From assembly GCF_042242105.1 (NCBI RefSeq), contig NC_092017.1:22795432-22859431 (forward strand): a stretch of DNA of 64,000 bases, read 5' to 3'. Below, piece after piece: positions 11,723 through 49,345 of this stretch (positions within the stretch are counted from its first letter, which is position 1; every line of letters starts with the position of its first letter). Source of the stretch: Pempheris klunzingeri (Eukaryota > Chordata > Actinopteri > Acropomatiformes > Pempheridae). Both the position numbers and the translations under genes were made by a program. The notes under the pieces are model-generated. The model did not search any database, was not told the DNA's origin, and saw only the letters and a program-made list of their open reading frames with translations.

Positions 11723-12421
11723 ATGCCTGAACTGGACAACTTTGCCGCCCTGAGGGGTCCCAGAGGCCCTGAGCTGGGCCTAAATGGTCCGGCAGACCCA
11801 CTTCGGATTCAGCACAGTATCCTGGAGGAGCAGGTGGAGCTGTGGTGGTTCAGAGATCCTGGGAAGTCTCTGCTCTGCTACTGCGTGGCTGTCCTTCTAA
11901 TCCTGGGCTGCGGGCTGGGCGGCGTCGGCCTTCTCTCCACCACCACCAGCGTCTCGAGCGAATGGCGGCTTGGCGCAGGCACGGCCCTCTGCCTGCTGGC
12001 CCTGGGGGTCCTGCTCAAACAGCTGCTCAGCTCAGCTGTGCAGGACATGAATTGCATTCGAAGCCGGCAGCGGATCGACATGCTAAAAAGTGGCGGTTTG
12101 TCGGACCTCCTTGTGGTATTGATTACCGGGCTGTCACTCTTGATTTGTGGAGGGGTTCTACTACGTCTGGCCCTGGCTAACCACATGCCAAAACCTGGCC
12201 AAGCCCTTAATGACATGTACATCTCTGGAGTGGTTTTGCTGGCTGGAGGGGGAGCAGCAGTTGTGGGCGCTGGGATATACGCTGTTGTGGTGGTCCTGCT
12301 CGAAAGGACAAGGCATGGACGAAGGTTGGTGGACCGGGTTTTAAATATCTTCACTGTTTCTGGACACATGGACCGTCAGGCTCGCAGAGAGACTACCTCT
12401 AGTCTGGCTAATCTCATATGA
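11723..12421 (+). CDS. tmem125: Transmembrane protein 125 (four-pass membrane protein), complete in one exon
   Basis: A complete 232-residue frame in one coding exon. I recognise TMEM125 from three blocks: EEQVELWW at residues 35-42; STTTSVSSEWRL followed by LCLLALGVLLKQLLSSAVQD in residues 72-108, leading into MNCIR; and the C-terminal RRETTSSLANLI at 221-232. Four hydrophobic segments are visible, roughly 49-73, 84-104, 126-150 and 166-193, with a short cytosolic-looking basic stretch (ERTRHGRR) after the last. The length is close to the mammalian protein (about 220 residues). Molecular function is not established for the family. The start ATG is the first in this frame that precedes the conserved N-terminal block. 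An AATAAA lies about 115 bases after the stop. Codon use is GC-rich compared with the AT-rich surroundings, as expected for a real exon. Identification is strong; function is unknown. Confidence 0.95.
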   Translation: MPELDNFAALRGPRGPELGLNGPADPLRIQHSILEEQVELWWFRDPGKSLLCYCVAVLLILGCGLGGVGLLSTTTSVSSEWRLGAGTALCLLALGVLLKQLLSSAVQDMNCIRSRQRIDMLKSGGLSDLLVVLITGLSLLICGGVLLRLALANHMPKPGQALNDMYISGVVLLAGGGAAVVGAGIYAVVVVLLERTRHGRRLVDRVLNIFTVSGHMDRQARRETTSSLANLI

Positions 12422-12537
12422 TATGTAACCACAACAAGACTGTGTATTTTGGCCCCTTGATCTTTTAGCATTTAACATTTAGCCTCAACTTAATTACAGA
12501 CGGCTTTCTGCCCAAATATTACAAGAAACCTGATTAA

Positions 12538-12543
12538 AATAAA
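12538..12543 (+). terminator. tmem125: Polyadenylation signal AATAAA after tmem125
   Basis: A canonical AATAAA hexamer lies about 115 bases after the tmem125 stop, in AT-rich 3' UTR sequence. It is the first canonical signal downstream, so a short 3' UTR is likely. Confidence 0.6.
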
Positions 12544-12559
12544 ATTAATCCGTTACATG

Positions 12560-15500
12560 CTTCAGCTTTGTCACTAGCTGATTAGAGTGTGTATGAGGCT
12601 AAATGACTTGAATATATAATATCTGGTTGGTGAAGGTATTAGTTATAAGCAATCAAATCTCACAGAGCAAGTGTGAAAGGATTAAAGAGTAACACACTGA
12701 AGACTACATGGCCATGCTCACAATGCAGCTGAAAACGTCCCAATTTCGATTTTTCTCTCAACATGTGACCAGATACAATTGCAGAAAGCTTAAAAACAGC
12801 ATTTTCTTAATGTTCTGTAAATCTCACTCCATTCACTTAAGACAAATGCCAGGACTTTGGTGCCTGTAGCAGTTTGGCATGCAGGAAACCAACACAAAAG
12901 CATTCAAAAGAAGTCTAAAAAAAAGTGGACTCAAGTGGTATTTAGGGGGATTCAGTGAAATGAAAAACAGCTGAAAACTAAAAGTGTTGTTTCACAAACA
13001 GAAAGGAAATCTTTTGATGCTTTTGTCACTGGACAGCTGCAGCGGTCTGGAACTGAACACGAAAGCCTGTGGTGTGAGCACAGCCTGCAATGAAATGGGT
13101 CATTTGACTTACATAAAGCTCTCCTCCACAAGTGATGTCTAGACAAAAAGGTGTAAGAGGATTATGCCTACTAAGATGGAGCGACGAAAATGTTGTCAAA
13201 GGTGACACAATCACATCGCGGTTAAAGGGGTCATCGCACATTCCAGATAATGTATTTATCATAAACATGTTTTCTGTCTAAGTGTCCTTGGGCCATACAT
13301 CTGACCGCTACCTACTCAAACATAGTAAGATATTATGGATAATAGCACCAGCTGAAAGGCTATAATGTAAATGGAAGCCACACTATGAGTCATAGACATA
13401 AAAATGAAAAAAATCATCTTTTTAAATTTTCTTTGTTTTTTATGCACCACTGTCTGAACTGTCCATGTTGACACGAAGATATGAAAATACCCAGCTGACA
13501 TACTTGAGTGATTCTTTGACTGTGGGTCGAACTGCTCAGTGGGTGAGAGGCTAATTGGAACGTTTTCACTCTGTGGTCTCATTTTCATCTTCAGTGTAAT
13601 AATAATCCAACATAATACATGCAGTGGCTAGGGACTGCGGTGTTTGTAACTTCACTGTAACATTTGGCTGCTTGTGTACATGATACAAGACTACATGATT
13701 GTTGGAGGGTTATATCACAGCACTTTAGAATGTATGGGTAATTTATGTTTTTGTGCATCAACACAATGTTGTCTCTCCTCGTTTTCCACACACCTGCTTT
13801 AATCTATATTTTTGATATTAACACTGAATCATGTTTCCCTGTATAATGTAAAACAGTCATTCATTGTGCTGAAGTTATGGAGGATCTTTTCAACTCTACT
13901 GAGACTTTTAGCCTCTGAGCTTGTTGTTTTTATTACATGGTTGACTTTCATTGTTCTCATCAATCCTTATTTTCAGCCGTAATGCTCTGATAAACGGTAC
14001 ACCACGCACCTACCACCAACGGGCAAGCAAAGTTACAAAGTGGCTGATGAACTAGCAACCGTCTTGCTGGCTAAAGACCCACATGCTTCGCTCAAAGGAT
14101 GGTGGGTACTAAATCAGAGCTGAAGGGGTTGAAGAGACATTAAATAGCTACTGGACTTACAAACTCTACATGCCAGTGTGTCTGCTGAATGTATAAATGG
14201 CAGAGGTCCATGATCACCGTTTGATGCCATAGTTTGCACCCCAGAGCCGTGGATGGACACATCACTGTCAACTCTTGTTAATTAAAAAACGGGTTTCCAG
14301 TGAGTCGCAGATACGCGGGGCTGCAGGCAAAGCAGCAGATAGTCATAAAATAAAGGAAGCAAATAAATGTTTTTCCCAAAGCGATTCATTTTCATTTAAG
14401 GGGTGGCATTTTCAAAAAGCAAAGAGAGCTTGGTCCAAACTAGAAGAGTAAAAGCTAGCCAGTGAACTAAGCAGCTACAGTACAGGTTTTCAACTCCCCA
14501 GTGCAAGACTCTCTTTCTTTTTGTGTGTGTGTGTGTGTGTGTGGTGCGATTCATGATGTCTATAAACTGTGGCCAACAAGTTTACACAGAAAACTTATTG
14601 AGAGAGCAGACTGCAGTTGTGTCATAGGGTCCAAAAGGTCTTTTCATCATGTCGGAGACTTTGCTTGGTACATTTGGGGACAGGTTTGGAGGGACCTAAA
14701 ATAAATAAGATGACATCAAACTGTCTTAATGAACCTCTGCAAGTGCTAAAAAAAAAAAATACAGTTAATAAAATGCCGATAAGATGTTACTGTAGCTGTA
14801 TTTCAGTCAGCTTGAACTTATGTCTCCCACAAAGGATTCAAAAATCAAGACTAGTTGCAATCTAACCACGACAACGTTCGGATGACTGTATATATTTCTG
14901 TCATGTTTTTGAGGAAAATGTGAAATGCTTTCAAGAACTTTTACAAGATTGTCTCAGGAAATCGGAAACTGGGGCCAAATTTATAGAAAGAGTTAGAGGA
15001 TGAATCACCAGCACAATTCCTTCGACTCTAATTTCTATTGGTATGTTTACAGTGAAAGTAACTTCAATTTATTAAAAACCCTGAAGCAATTTAGGGAAAG
15101 ACGGACATTTACACAAAAATGTGTCTTTACTGTAAGCATAAAGCTGTAGTTGGGTTTGACAATTATAGTCCTAGCACCTCTGATTTATTAGCTGAATTAC
15201 TGGCTCAGATAACAGGTCGTTATCATTCCTCACAAAGCAGAAATGGAGAAATTACTGCTGGGAAAAAACTCAGTGAAATTAAATCCATTACATCAACATG
15301 GCCAGTCATAGAATTTCAATGCACTTGCAAATGTTTGAACAGGGTCATCATCACTACATTTGGTGAATCTACAGTTCAGGATGCTGACATTGCCGTATTG
15401 TTATTATTGAGTCTCACAGCAGAAAGTTCTCTTTCCTTGGGTAAAATCCTATTAAGAACTAACTTAATAGACCGTGCACAGTAGCAGACGAAGGCCGTTT

Positions 15501-16561
15501 GTGCATGTAAAATGTTTCCAAAGCCTCTTGAGAGTCATTCCTCACGTCGCCTATAGGAGAACCTCAGAAAAGGTCCTGACTTGTGTCTCTGCATTGTGTG
15601 TATGTCTTGTGAGTCAGTCACACCTCTTTCTCTGTGTGCACGTACACACAGCCTATTGCCTTGACACAAAAGGGGTCACACAGTTAAACATTGTTGAAGT
15701 GATGACGGACAGCAAGCTGAAGGCACAATGCACAAGGCAGCGGCCTGTAGGGGCTGGTATAGACTAGCACCACTCTCGCTTTCTCGACCACACACACACA
15801 CACACACACACACACAAAGAAAAAAGCAAGACTCATGCTCCTTTTTTGCAACACACTCAGAAATATAAGTAATCCTTACTTACATGAATCTGTGTTTTGA
15901 CCTACAGTGTAAAGTAGCGATGGCACGTTGTGTATTCATGCATGGCAGCAAGAGGAGGTGAGCAGAGCGAAGAGGGAGGCAGGTCTGAAGCTGTGGGGAG
16001 GATGGATTGTGTGGGAGGAGAGGATTCAGTGCTTATCTGTCAACATAGTGAAAATGTTTGAACAAAAACAATTTCAAGCAGCCAAAATGTGTTTGGCTGT
16101 AACGTACTCCAAGTCCAAATGAGAAAGTGATGTTTCCAAAATATCTGCATATTTTTTGTATCTGAAGTGTGTTCAAAACTTGTAGAAGTATTTTTCTGCT
16201 GTGCTTCAAATGTGCTTTTGATGTCCAGCCTGCATATCAAAGAAAGGTAGAAGTCAAACAAGTTTTCAAGGAATAGTTATCTTTGGATAGAATAAGAGTA
16301 GCTTCATATTTAGCATAGAGACGTGAGAGAGGTGTTAATCTTCTCATCTAACTCTTGGCAAAAATCTTTTTTGTTTGTTTTTAATCAAACTGTGGTCTTT
16401 TCTAGTTAAATAGTTACAGAATGCTAACAAGTCCAATTGTTCACAGCATTTCACAGCTGCAATTTATAGTATTACTCATCTATCACAATATGGTGAAACA
16501 GACTAGTGAGGAACTACATACAAAAAAACATTAGTATTCCAAAACAAGATAAAAAAAGTTG
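12560..16561. other. Gene-free spacer between tmem125 and the ap1m3 3' end
   Basis: No exon-like block was recognised on either strand. The stretch is AT-rich and holds GT/CA microsatellites (14522-14543 and 15789-15816). Frames over 60 codons here lack homology signals and splice context. tmem125 (+) and ap1m3 (-) converge on it, so it contains only 3' ends. Confidence 0.6.
16275..16375 (+). repeat. Fragment of the (GCTAA)n-family repeat
   Basis: Contains agcttcatatttagcata and ttaatcttctcatctaactc, a tail section of the element also found at 3340-3500. Confidence 0.5.
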
Positions 16562-18162
16562 TTTATTTCCAAATATATCCCTTTGCTTCCTATCGACAAA
16601 TAGTAGTTGATAAATTAATGACAACACATGATTACACACACTCATTAACAATCGTCATTGGTGTCTGAAATACGTCCCCACACGAGACAATGGGATGATT
16701 GTAACAGAAGGTTTTGTAACAGCAGAGATGCAATAAATCGAGACAGGGCTTTCTTCTTTGCTGTTGGCAGTGCAGCTGAACTGATGTGGTGCAGTGCATG
16801 CACGAGAGAGGCAGTGAATTACACCACAAACTGCTTTGAAGACATGTAGAGGCCTGCAGGGGTCGACATTATAAAAAATAAAGAGTCATGGAAAAACAAT
16901 TACCTCAACATATTGTCAATATTCTCAGATTCTGCAAAGGAATCCCTCCGGGTTACTTTACCTTTGTCCACCCCCCTCTTCAACCCTCTGTTTTGTCCTT
17001 CAAACCCCTTTCCACAGGGGACTAACTAGAACGGTACAACAAACAGATAAAAATATGACAAAAAATTCTGCACCGTGCTCGTTCCTTCAGTCTGCCTCAA
17101 AGCTGCAAGCTGATTTTGAGCACAAGGACAAGGTTACAGGCCCCATGGGAGTGCGTCAACGGTATTAAGTTACACTGCCAACGCCTCTGACAATATTGTG
17201 CCTTATTAATCATTGATCTGGTCGCTGGTGTTAGTTTCGTTGCACTGGGGATTATATTCACAGTGCTAAAGGTGATGATACATAGGCATTTTTTAAGGCA
17301 ATTAACACGAAATATAGAGGTTCCAGTAAAGCATATGCCTTTGAGAGGGATGAGGATTAACCAGGGAGTTAAAATGTACATTATATGGATAGTAAAGTAG
17401 ATATTAAGGACAAGACTTCCGAGGAATAAAACCCCTTGCAGTCAGAGATGCTGACAGATGTGCCAAGAAGTGATGTAGTGGTTTGGTGCAGGGAGCAACA
17501 ACTTTCGCTACAGAGGAGAAAATCTGTACATGGCACACGTTTGTTTTAGAAAAATCCCTGTATCCAGTGTTATGGCCCTCTGAGAAATAAAAATTGACAA
17601 TGACACATCACAGTTAACGTATACTATGAATTCTGTTGGTTTGCATGTTACACAGTAGAAAGCTACATGTCTCAGTGGACAAGCCAAGCACCCAAAAGAA
17701 AAAAAATAGTGCTTCAAATTTCATATTTCAAAAAATTTCAAAGCGACAACATGGTAAAAATAATGTCTTGTTCCCCAAATTTTAAATCAACCTCGAGGGA
17801 TGTCGCATTAAAAGTGAGGAAATGAGAGCTCGCCAGAACCAGTCGGTGTCACAAAGCCATCGGTTCATTATTCACATATTAAAACGTTTCACTGGAGTCC
17901 TGAGGAACCCTTAAAAAAAAAAACCCAAAGGTCAGAGGTGACGCAGCAGCCTTTCCCGTCTGAATTGAGGATGTCTTAGAGGAAAGGATGATGCTTTGTT
18001 TCCGTTCATAATGGGGAAAATTTTTCTTGTGCCACATTTCATCCTCCTGCACTTGTCCTCTGCAGCCCATTGCAGACAGGGAGCCGGAGAAACAGAGAGA
18101 GAGGAGAGAGGAAGACAGACAGAGAGAGAAAATATCCATTTGTCTAGCAGCATCTGTGCCCT
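16562..18162 (-). other. ap1m3: Probable 3' UTR of ap1m3 with candidate AATAAA
   Basis: No conserved reading frame is seen below the stop at 18163. A minus-strand AATAAA (plus-strand tttatt at 16562-16567) is a plausible poly(A) signal. That gives a long 3' UTR of about 1.6 kb; earlier non-canonical signals cannot be excluded. The first 100 bases after the stop contain pyrimidine-rich ctctctctc sequence. Confidence 0.35.
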
Positions 18163-44126
<25,964 letters not shown>

Positions 44127-44345
44127 CTTGGTGAAGAAAAATCCTGGAAAACAAGAACCAGCCTAGATAAAATCTGGGTCTACAGTCAGATATGGGTCAC
44201 TTAAGGGGGATAATATCCGCTCCCATCATCCTCCTTCCTCCTCTCCTCCTCTCTCGATGTGTTTCGCTGCTACTCGCTGCTTTTCCGGACCGGACTGTCA
44301 AGCTGGCTGCAGTAAAAGAAACACAGCTTCCGCTTTTAGAGTGCT
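44127..44345 (-). promoter_or_regulatory. ap1m3: 5' UTR/promoter region of ap1m3
   Basis: Sequence immediately upstream of the ap1m3 start. Read on the minus strand it is purine-rich, with repeated GAGGAG blocks and a GCGGAAG motif (44327-44333), an ETS-type site common in TATA-less housekeeping promoters. No TATA box was seen. The transcription start was not located. Confidence 0.4.
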
Positions 44346-44589
44346 GGTATTATTATTATATTAATTATTATTATCTAGTCACTCAAGATTTCAAATGGTG
44401 ACATACTACGTACCATACCGTGACAAGAAATTGCTGTAAATCAAAATTCACACTATGTAAAGCAGTTAGAATGATCAATCATCTTCACGTGCACTGCATA
44501 AGTCAGTGCATCAAAACTGCTTTCGATACAGGAAGCACATTTTATTGCAAATACTGATGTCATTTTGAGCAACATTTTGGATTCTGAAC

Positions 44590-44988
44590 TTCAACCAGTA
44601 ATGGAGGATTTTATTTACATTGATTGCTACTTTTATTAGTTGTCATATATCAGAGGAAAATTGACTTTTTACTCCACTGGCCTACTGTTATTTGATAACA
44701 AGAGTTACTGATTAATCGTGTAAGATATGGTGTATCATTATACCCATCAGTGTGCAGATAAGAAGATAAAACAAGGAAGCAATTAGAAATTACATATTGA
44801 TTTGACAGTACAATCAACTACTATAATTGTACCCTCTAAAAAAGGGGCCAGTCTGCTTAAGTACTTTCATTTATGATACCTGATAATACTTTTACTACAA
44901 TGCAGAGCTTGTACTTGCTATGGAGTATTTTTATATTGTTGTGCTACTGCTTTTACAAGTAGAAAATATTTCTCCCACCACTGATCAG
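44590..44988 (-). repeat. 'GTGGTGGAAGAAGTA'-family element, inverted
   Basis: Ends in tatttctcccaccactgatc, with ttttactccactggcctac and gtacttgctatggagtattt inside, the reverse-complement order of the 22783 copy. Lies just upstream of ap1m3. Confidence 0.6.
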
Positions 44989-45029
44989 TGCTTTTACATG
45001 TATTAATTTGTTAAGAAATCTATCAACAC

Positions 45030-45115
45030 AATATCCAATCCAATCCAACTTTATTTATAAAGCACTTAAACGCAACAGCAGTTCACCCAAAGTGCTCCAC
45101 AATGAAAATAGTAAA
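45030..45115 (-). repeat. L2-like LINE 3' tail, inverted
   Basis: atccaactttatttataaag cacttaaacgc and cacccaaagtgctccacaa are the inverted fish LINE 3' end. Confidence 0.5.
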
Positions 45116-45249
45116 AACTACTAAAGACAACACAGTCTTATAAACCTCTTCAGTATTTTACACTGAAGCGGTGTGCTAAATTAGTAAAAGAATCATAGAT
45201 TATATTCTAATGAGGGTTTATATTGTACACACACATAACAGGAAACTAT

Positions 45250-45511
45250 GCCAGATGCTGCACTTTTATTGTGAAGGCACGGATCGCCGTTGTTCCGGCT
45301 CGGCTCGGACTACTTTACGTGAACTTGACGCTGCTGTGTTTCCGGGTGGGAGTGGGGAGCCTCGCCTGACAGCTTCACGCAGCCCTGTCAGACCGCTCTC
45401 ATCAGCTGGATGGTCTCAGAGGATCCGGAGCGCTCCAGGCCTCTTTTCGAGACACAGTGTCAAGCTTAATTACTGTTGTTGATACCGATGTTGTAAAGTT
45501 TCCAAAGAAAG
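45250..45511 (+). other. GC-rich block with plus-strand splice donor; possible first exon
   Basis: A CpG-containing island of about 260 bases with a consensus donor GAAAG|gtgagt (end 45511). It lies about 1.1 kb upstream of the ap1m3 start and in the opposite orientation, as in a divergent promoter arrangement. The overlapping open frame (45210-45482) does not resemble a protein I know. It could be a lncRNA first exon, a distal promoter, or the 5' exon of a gene beyond the window. Confidence 0.3.
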
Positions 45512-45695
45512 GTGAGTGTGAGGATCCCAGTCTGTGACCAACGAGACAATCAGGAGCCAAATGGTGGAGAAACTAGTCCACAGAAGTTAGGCCACATCCA
45601 TTGTTTGGGTTTAAAAATAGACCTGTCCAGGTGACACTGTTTAGGTTACAAGTGGGTTTTTATTGAGGTCACACTCTTTACAATTTCCTGATCAA

Positions 45696-45800
45696 ATAAT
45701 AATAATAATAATAATAATAATACATTTTATTTTTAGGGTGCCTTTCAAGGCTCACAAGGTCGTCTTACAGAATACAAATAAAACATACAATATAATAAAT
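45696..45800 (-). repeat. (AAT)n plus LINE 3' tail, inverted
   Basis: An (AAT)8 tract is followed by tacattttatttttagggt gcctttcaaggctcacaagg, the inverse of a LINE tail ending in (ATT)n. The uninverted counterpart is at 60510-60590. Confidence 0.55.
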
Positions 45801-46666
45801 CAAAGCACGTGGTAAGATGATAGTAAGGGGAGCGCTGACATCATTCAAAGTCTGTTCTAAAAATAAGGGTCAACTGGAAAGTAACTAATTGCAAGCAGGT
45901 TAATTCCTGTTACTATAAATGAACCTTGCCTACATTTTTTTTTATGCAGCAGTAGCCCTACATTTGTTTTTGTTTTTTTCAAAACTTACAAAAATCTGTA
46001 AAAGGAATATTTTAAAAAGCAAAAATCAAAACGTACACTGATGCTGTAACAACACAGTCGCTTTGAGCCTCTTGTCTCTTGTTGCTTGTTGAGCACTCAG
46101 AGCTTTCTATAAAACTTCAGTCATATTATACATCCATGCACAAAACATGACGGTGCAAAGTGAAAGGATTGTGTTTACATTCGGCACAACTGTGGTTATC
46201 TGTCTAAATCACACGGAGACGTTTTGCATAACTTGTGCTGTCGAATCAACTAATCACTCCAGCAATCGACTCTGGTGAAACAGATGCAAAGGTCAGAATT
46301 ACTGAAGGCCCTTTGATATCTTTTTCACTCAAGATTTTTGCTGTTTCAGGACAAAATCTGATTATCTTTGATTATCACTTACATCTAAACCTTTTATGAT
46401 TGTTGTCAGTATAGTTATAGTATATAAAATGGACTTCTATCTATTGTCCCACACTAAGTGTATTCTAAAATTCTCATGTATGCATCCTTAGATCGCACAT
46501 TAAGAAATACTGCCATAATAATGCACGTTACATGAAGTCATTCTTTGTTAAAAGTAACCAATGTTTTCCCTTTTTGTGTTGGACAGTATGAGTCTTACTC
46601 AAGAGAAAGTGGGAGTGGAATCGGTGGCTCGGGGGTTTACATAGCCGAGGAGGAGAGCCAGTCCAA

Positions 46667-46854
46667 CTAGCCGATGGTAAATTCAATATCATCCATCTCT
46701 TCCTCTGTGTCCTCCATGTTCTCCGCTGCTCTCTCAGCCCTCGCTCTCTCGCTGGCCGGGATGTAGTTGTCCTCAATGAAGCCGTCATCATCTTCCTCGG
46801 TCACGGGAGGGATACAGTGAGGGTTGGTTGGCATGGCGAATCCCACCTCCGGAC
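46667..46854 (-). CDS. c1orf210: c1orf210 coding exon 3 (acidic tail, residues 84-145 and stop)
   Basis: Starts after acceptor ttgctgctcccag. Encodes [19 protein letters not shown], then the conserved [13 protein letters not shown], then a charged tail ([20 protein letters not shown]) ending DDIEFTIG and TAG at 46669-46667. Confidence 0.93.
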
Positions 46855-47858
46855 CTGGGAGCAGCAACAGAGGCATCAGGACCAACGGCCATTTAAAAAG
46901 GTAAGTTCTGTGTGTGTCACTCTAACTGACAGCGTGGTTGGTGTTTAGAAAAATGAGAGACCTCACCCCATGGAAGACTGAAAGCTGTAATCTGTAATGT
47001 CACATTGATGGACAGCCCGAAGCTGCTTTAACAGTGACTAATGGCTAGGATTTGTTTGATCAGATGAAGTTTGACAGATGTTTTAACCCAAAATGAGCCT
47101 TTAATGAGCCACAGAGTTTGTCATGAAGAAAAGCAACACATATATTCTCTCATTAGTTTTTGACTTTGAGAAGTTGTAATGTTTTTCTTACAAATTAAGA
47201 CTTACAAATTCTGACCTTTTAGGGTTATAATGATATGAGGAGTTGCTCATTTACCGTACACACCCAGCTGTTTGCTAACTTTGTCTGTGAGCCATAGCTC
47301 AGTGTCCTGTATAGGAGCATTTTTTTACCTACTGCGTAAAGAAAATTATGTTTCTTTTTATATTGAGGTTAGTTTTATGGGTTAAAAACCAACCTGACAA
47401 TTCACAGTGGCTAATAGTGTCAGCCTCCCTCAGCCGCGTGTGCCTGTAGCTGGCCAGGTAACGCCGAACCACCTGGCATTTAGCCAGAAGGGCGATAAGA
47501 ATAGAGACGCAGACGGCTGTCACCAGGACGGCCACCAAGAACTCCCAGTTGTGAGAGGTGTATTTGCCTGTCTGGGTTGCCAAAGTGCCTGCAAGAGAGG
47601 AAAATGAATCACATCTCACTTAAGCTGCCGTGATTGGGAAGCATTGTCCTGGTGTGATCACACACCAGGACAATGTGGAAAGCACTTGAAATACCCCCCC
47701 ACATCATCGCTGCCTTTAACAAAATGATCTGGTTTAAACTAAGAATGAACGGATTGGTTCTGTTTGCCATGTTTTAGCAGATGTGCTGTAACTGAGTTCT
47801 TACCATTTTGTGTTGTTGGAGCAGCTATAGAGAGTGTGCCATTTGATGATGGCTCCAT
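46667..47858 (-). CDS. c1orf210: C1orf210 homologue (TEMP, type III endosome membrane protein), three coding exons
   Basis: Three minus-strand exons join in frame to 438 bases, 145 residues plus stop. The short N-terminal ectodomain has two N-glycosylation sequons (N6-G-T, N18-G-T). One membrane span (about 34-54, [20 protein letters not shown]) is followed by [19 protein letters not shown] and the acidic signature [13 protein letters not shown] at 103-115. Both blocks match mammalian C1orf210/TEMP (AAKCHLCRRYHASYRH and [12 protein letters not shown]). There is no cleavable signal peptide, consistent with type III topology. This copy is longer than the human protein (about 113 residues), with an extra charged tail rich in Glu, Ala and Arg. 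The position beside tmem125 agrees with human 1p34. Its detailed role is poorly known; endosomal location is taken from the family. Confidence 0.92.
47394..47588 (-). CDS. c1orf210: c1orf210 coding exon 2 (membrane span, residues 19-83)
   Basis: Starts after acceptor cctctcttgcag and encodes [16 protein letters not shown], the membrane span and [20 protein letters not shown]. It ends at CAG|gttggt. 195 bases, phase 1 at both ends. Confidence 0.93.
47804..47858 (-). CDS. c1orf210: c1orf210 coding exon 1 (residues 1-18 and 1 base of 19)
   Basis: Encodes [18 protein letters not shown] and the first base of G19. The start is the first ATG in frame upstream of the next exon (gccagATGgag) and the donor is ATG|gtaaga. 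It carries both ectodomain sequons in part; N18-G-T is completed by the next exon. Too short for ORF detection. Confidence 0.8.
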
Positions 47859-49079
47859 CTGGCTTCGCTCGTGTTTGTGCACTCTCTTTTGGGGAATGAC
47901 TTGTCCTGTTTGGCTCAATTTGCCTCTCGCTGGATGGGACCTGCCTCTTTTTATGGGGCACCATTAACTCTAGCATGAAACCACTGACCTTGGGTATATA
48001 TCACACATACATCAGTCAATAGAACAGTTTTTGTGACCTGCTTATTTGGAGTCTCCAGCAGACTCTTGTAAATGATGCTGGAAAGGAATTTTTAACTTCT
48101 TGACCCGCTGATGTTTGGTAATGTATGAAGCCGGTTAATCTTGTATTGTCTGCAGAAGGTAAAAGATAAATGGGATCTGAGGGAACGGTTGCAGGGCAGG
48201 CATCTTCCCAGACGAGGGAGGTAGTTTACTGGAAGATGTCTGTTGACCAGGAGGCAGTTGAACTGTAAGAGATCCACTAGGTGGCAAGGTTGAGAGGATA
48301 TACGTCAGTTCAGTAACAAGTGAAAGGTGGTGGCAGCATTCACATCCTATGTGAATGTTGAAATATGAGCCTCCTCTTGCTGCAGTCACATGAGTCTTTA
48401 GAGAAAGTGAAACAGAGAATTGAATCAGTATTTTACAGTGTTACACATTTGCCTACAAAGGCATCTTGCAAAAAGAAAAACACATCTGCTTTTCCAGTTC
48501 TGTAGCATATCAGTAAACTACAATGCCCCCATATCCCATGTGCATTATGGCTTTGAATTCTTTAGGACTCTTTGTGCCAGCAAATGCATATTTTATAACT
48601 GAGTCACACAAAAAGAACACGAACAATCAAATGACCTAAATATTTCACTTAGTATGTATGAAGAGTGAGAGTGTCATCATAAAAAAAGGAGACGCTGCCT
48701 GGATCCTTTAAATCCAGAAGTCATAATTGAGTACAAGCTGTCAGGAGCTCGGGAGGATATCACCCACAGCAGGAAAAGTGTGTCGCAAACAGGAAGTCTC
48801 ACATAGTGTAGGACCTTCCTCCGTGGGTCTAACCGGCACAAAACGCTGGTGAAATCACTAATATGAGTGTGTGTGAAAGAATGTGTGCTTCACGGTTTCC
48901 AACAATAAGGTGCCACACATTTAATGATTCTCAAAGGCGAATAAAAGAAAACGTACCAGACATTATTTGTTTAGAACAACAAATCAAAAGGCTTTTTTTT
49001 TTTAAATTTAAATGCCATTAAATATGACCAACAGTTGCTTTTGAAGGAAAACTTTGATATATTGTGGCAGAGCGTGAGA

Positions 49080-49345
49080 TGAGAGGACCATTTAAAGGGA
49101 GGGCCAGCAGCCGATTAGCTTAGCTTAGCACAAAGAGATATAACAAGGGGAAAACTACTAGCCTCTGTCAGTAGATTGTTTAATCCATCGAAAAAAACTA
49201 AGTGACCAGTAACTTCCTCAAAAAAGAGTCTGGCAGTTAACCGTCATTAAAATGGCGTTTTTATGGGGGCAGTTTTGATCTTCTCATGTAACTCTCCGCA
49301 AGAAAACAAATAAACGTAGTTCCCATAATGTCGAACTATTCCTTT
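49080..49345 (-). repeat. (GCTAA)n-family repeat, inverted copy
   Basis: Reads gccagcagccgattagctta gcttagcac, then gatataacaagggg and ttctcatgtaactctccgca. It is the reverse complement of the 3340-3500 arrangement. Confidence 0.6.

Noticed and set aside
11449-11730. 93-codon frame overlapping the tmem125 start
   Set aside because: Different frame from tmem125, no family resemblance; likely leader sequence.
11878-12369. 163-codon minus-strand frame opposite tmem125
   Set aside because: Shadow of the GC-rich tmem125 exon in the antisense frame.
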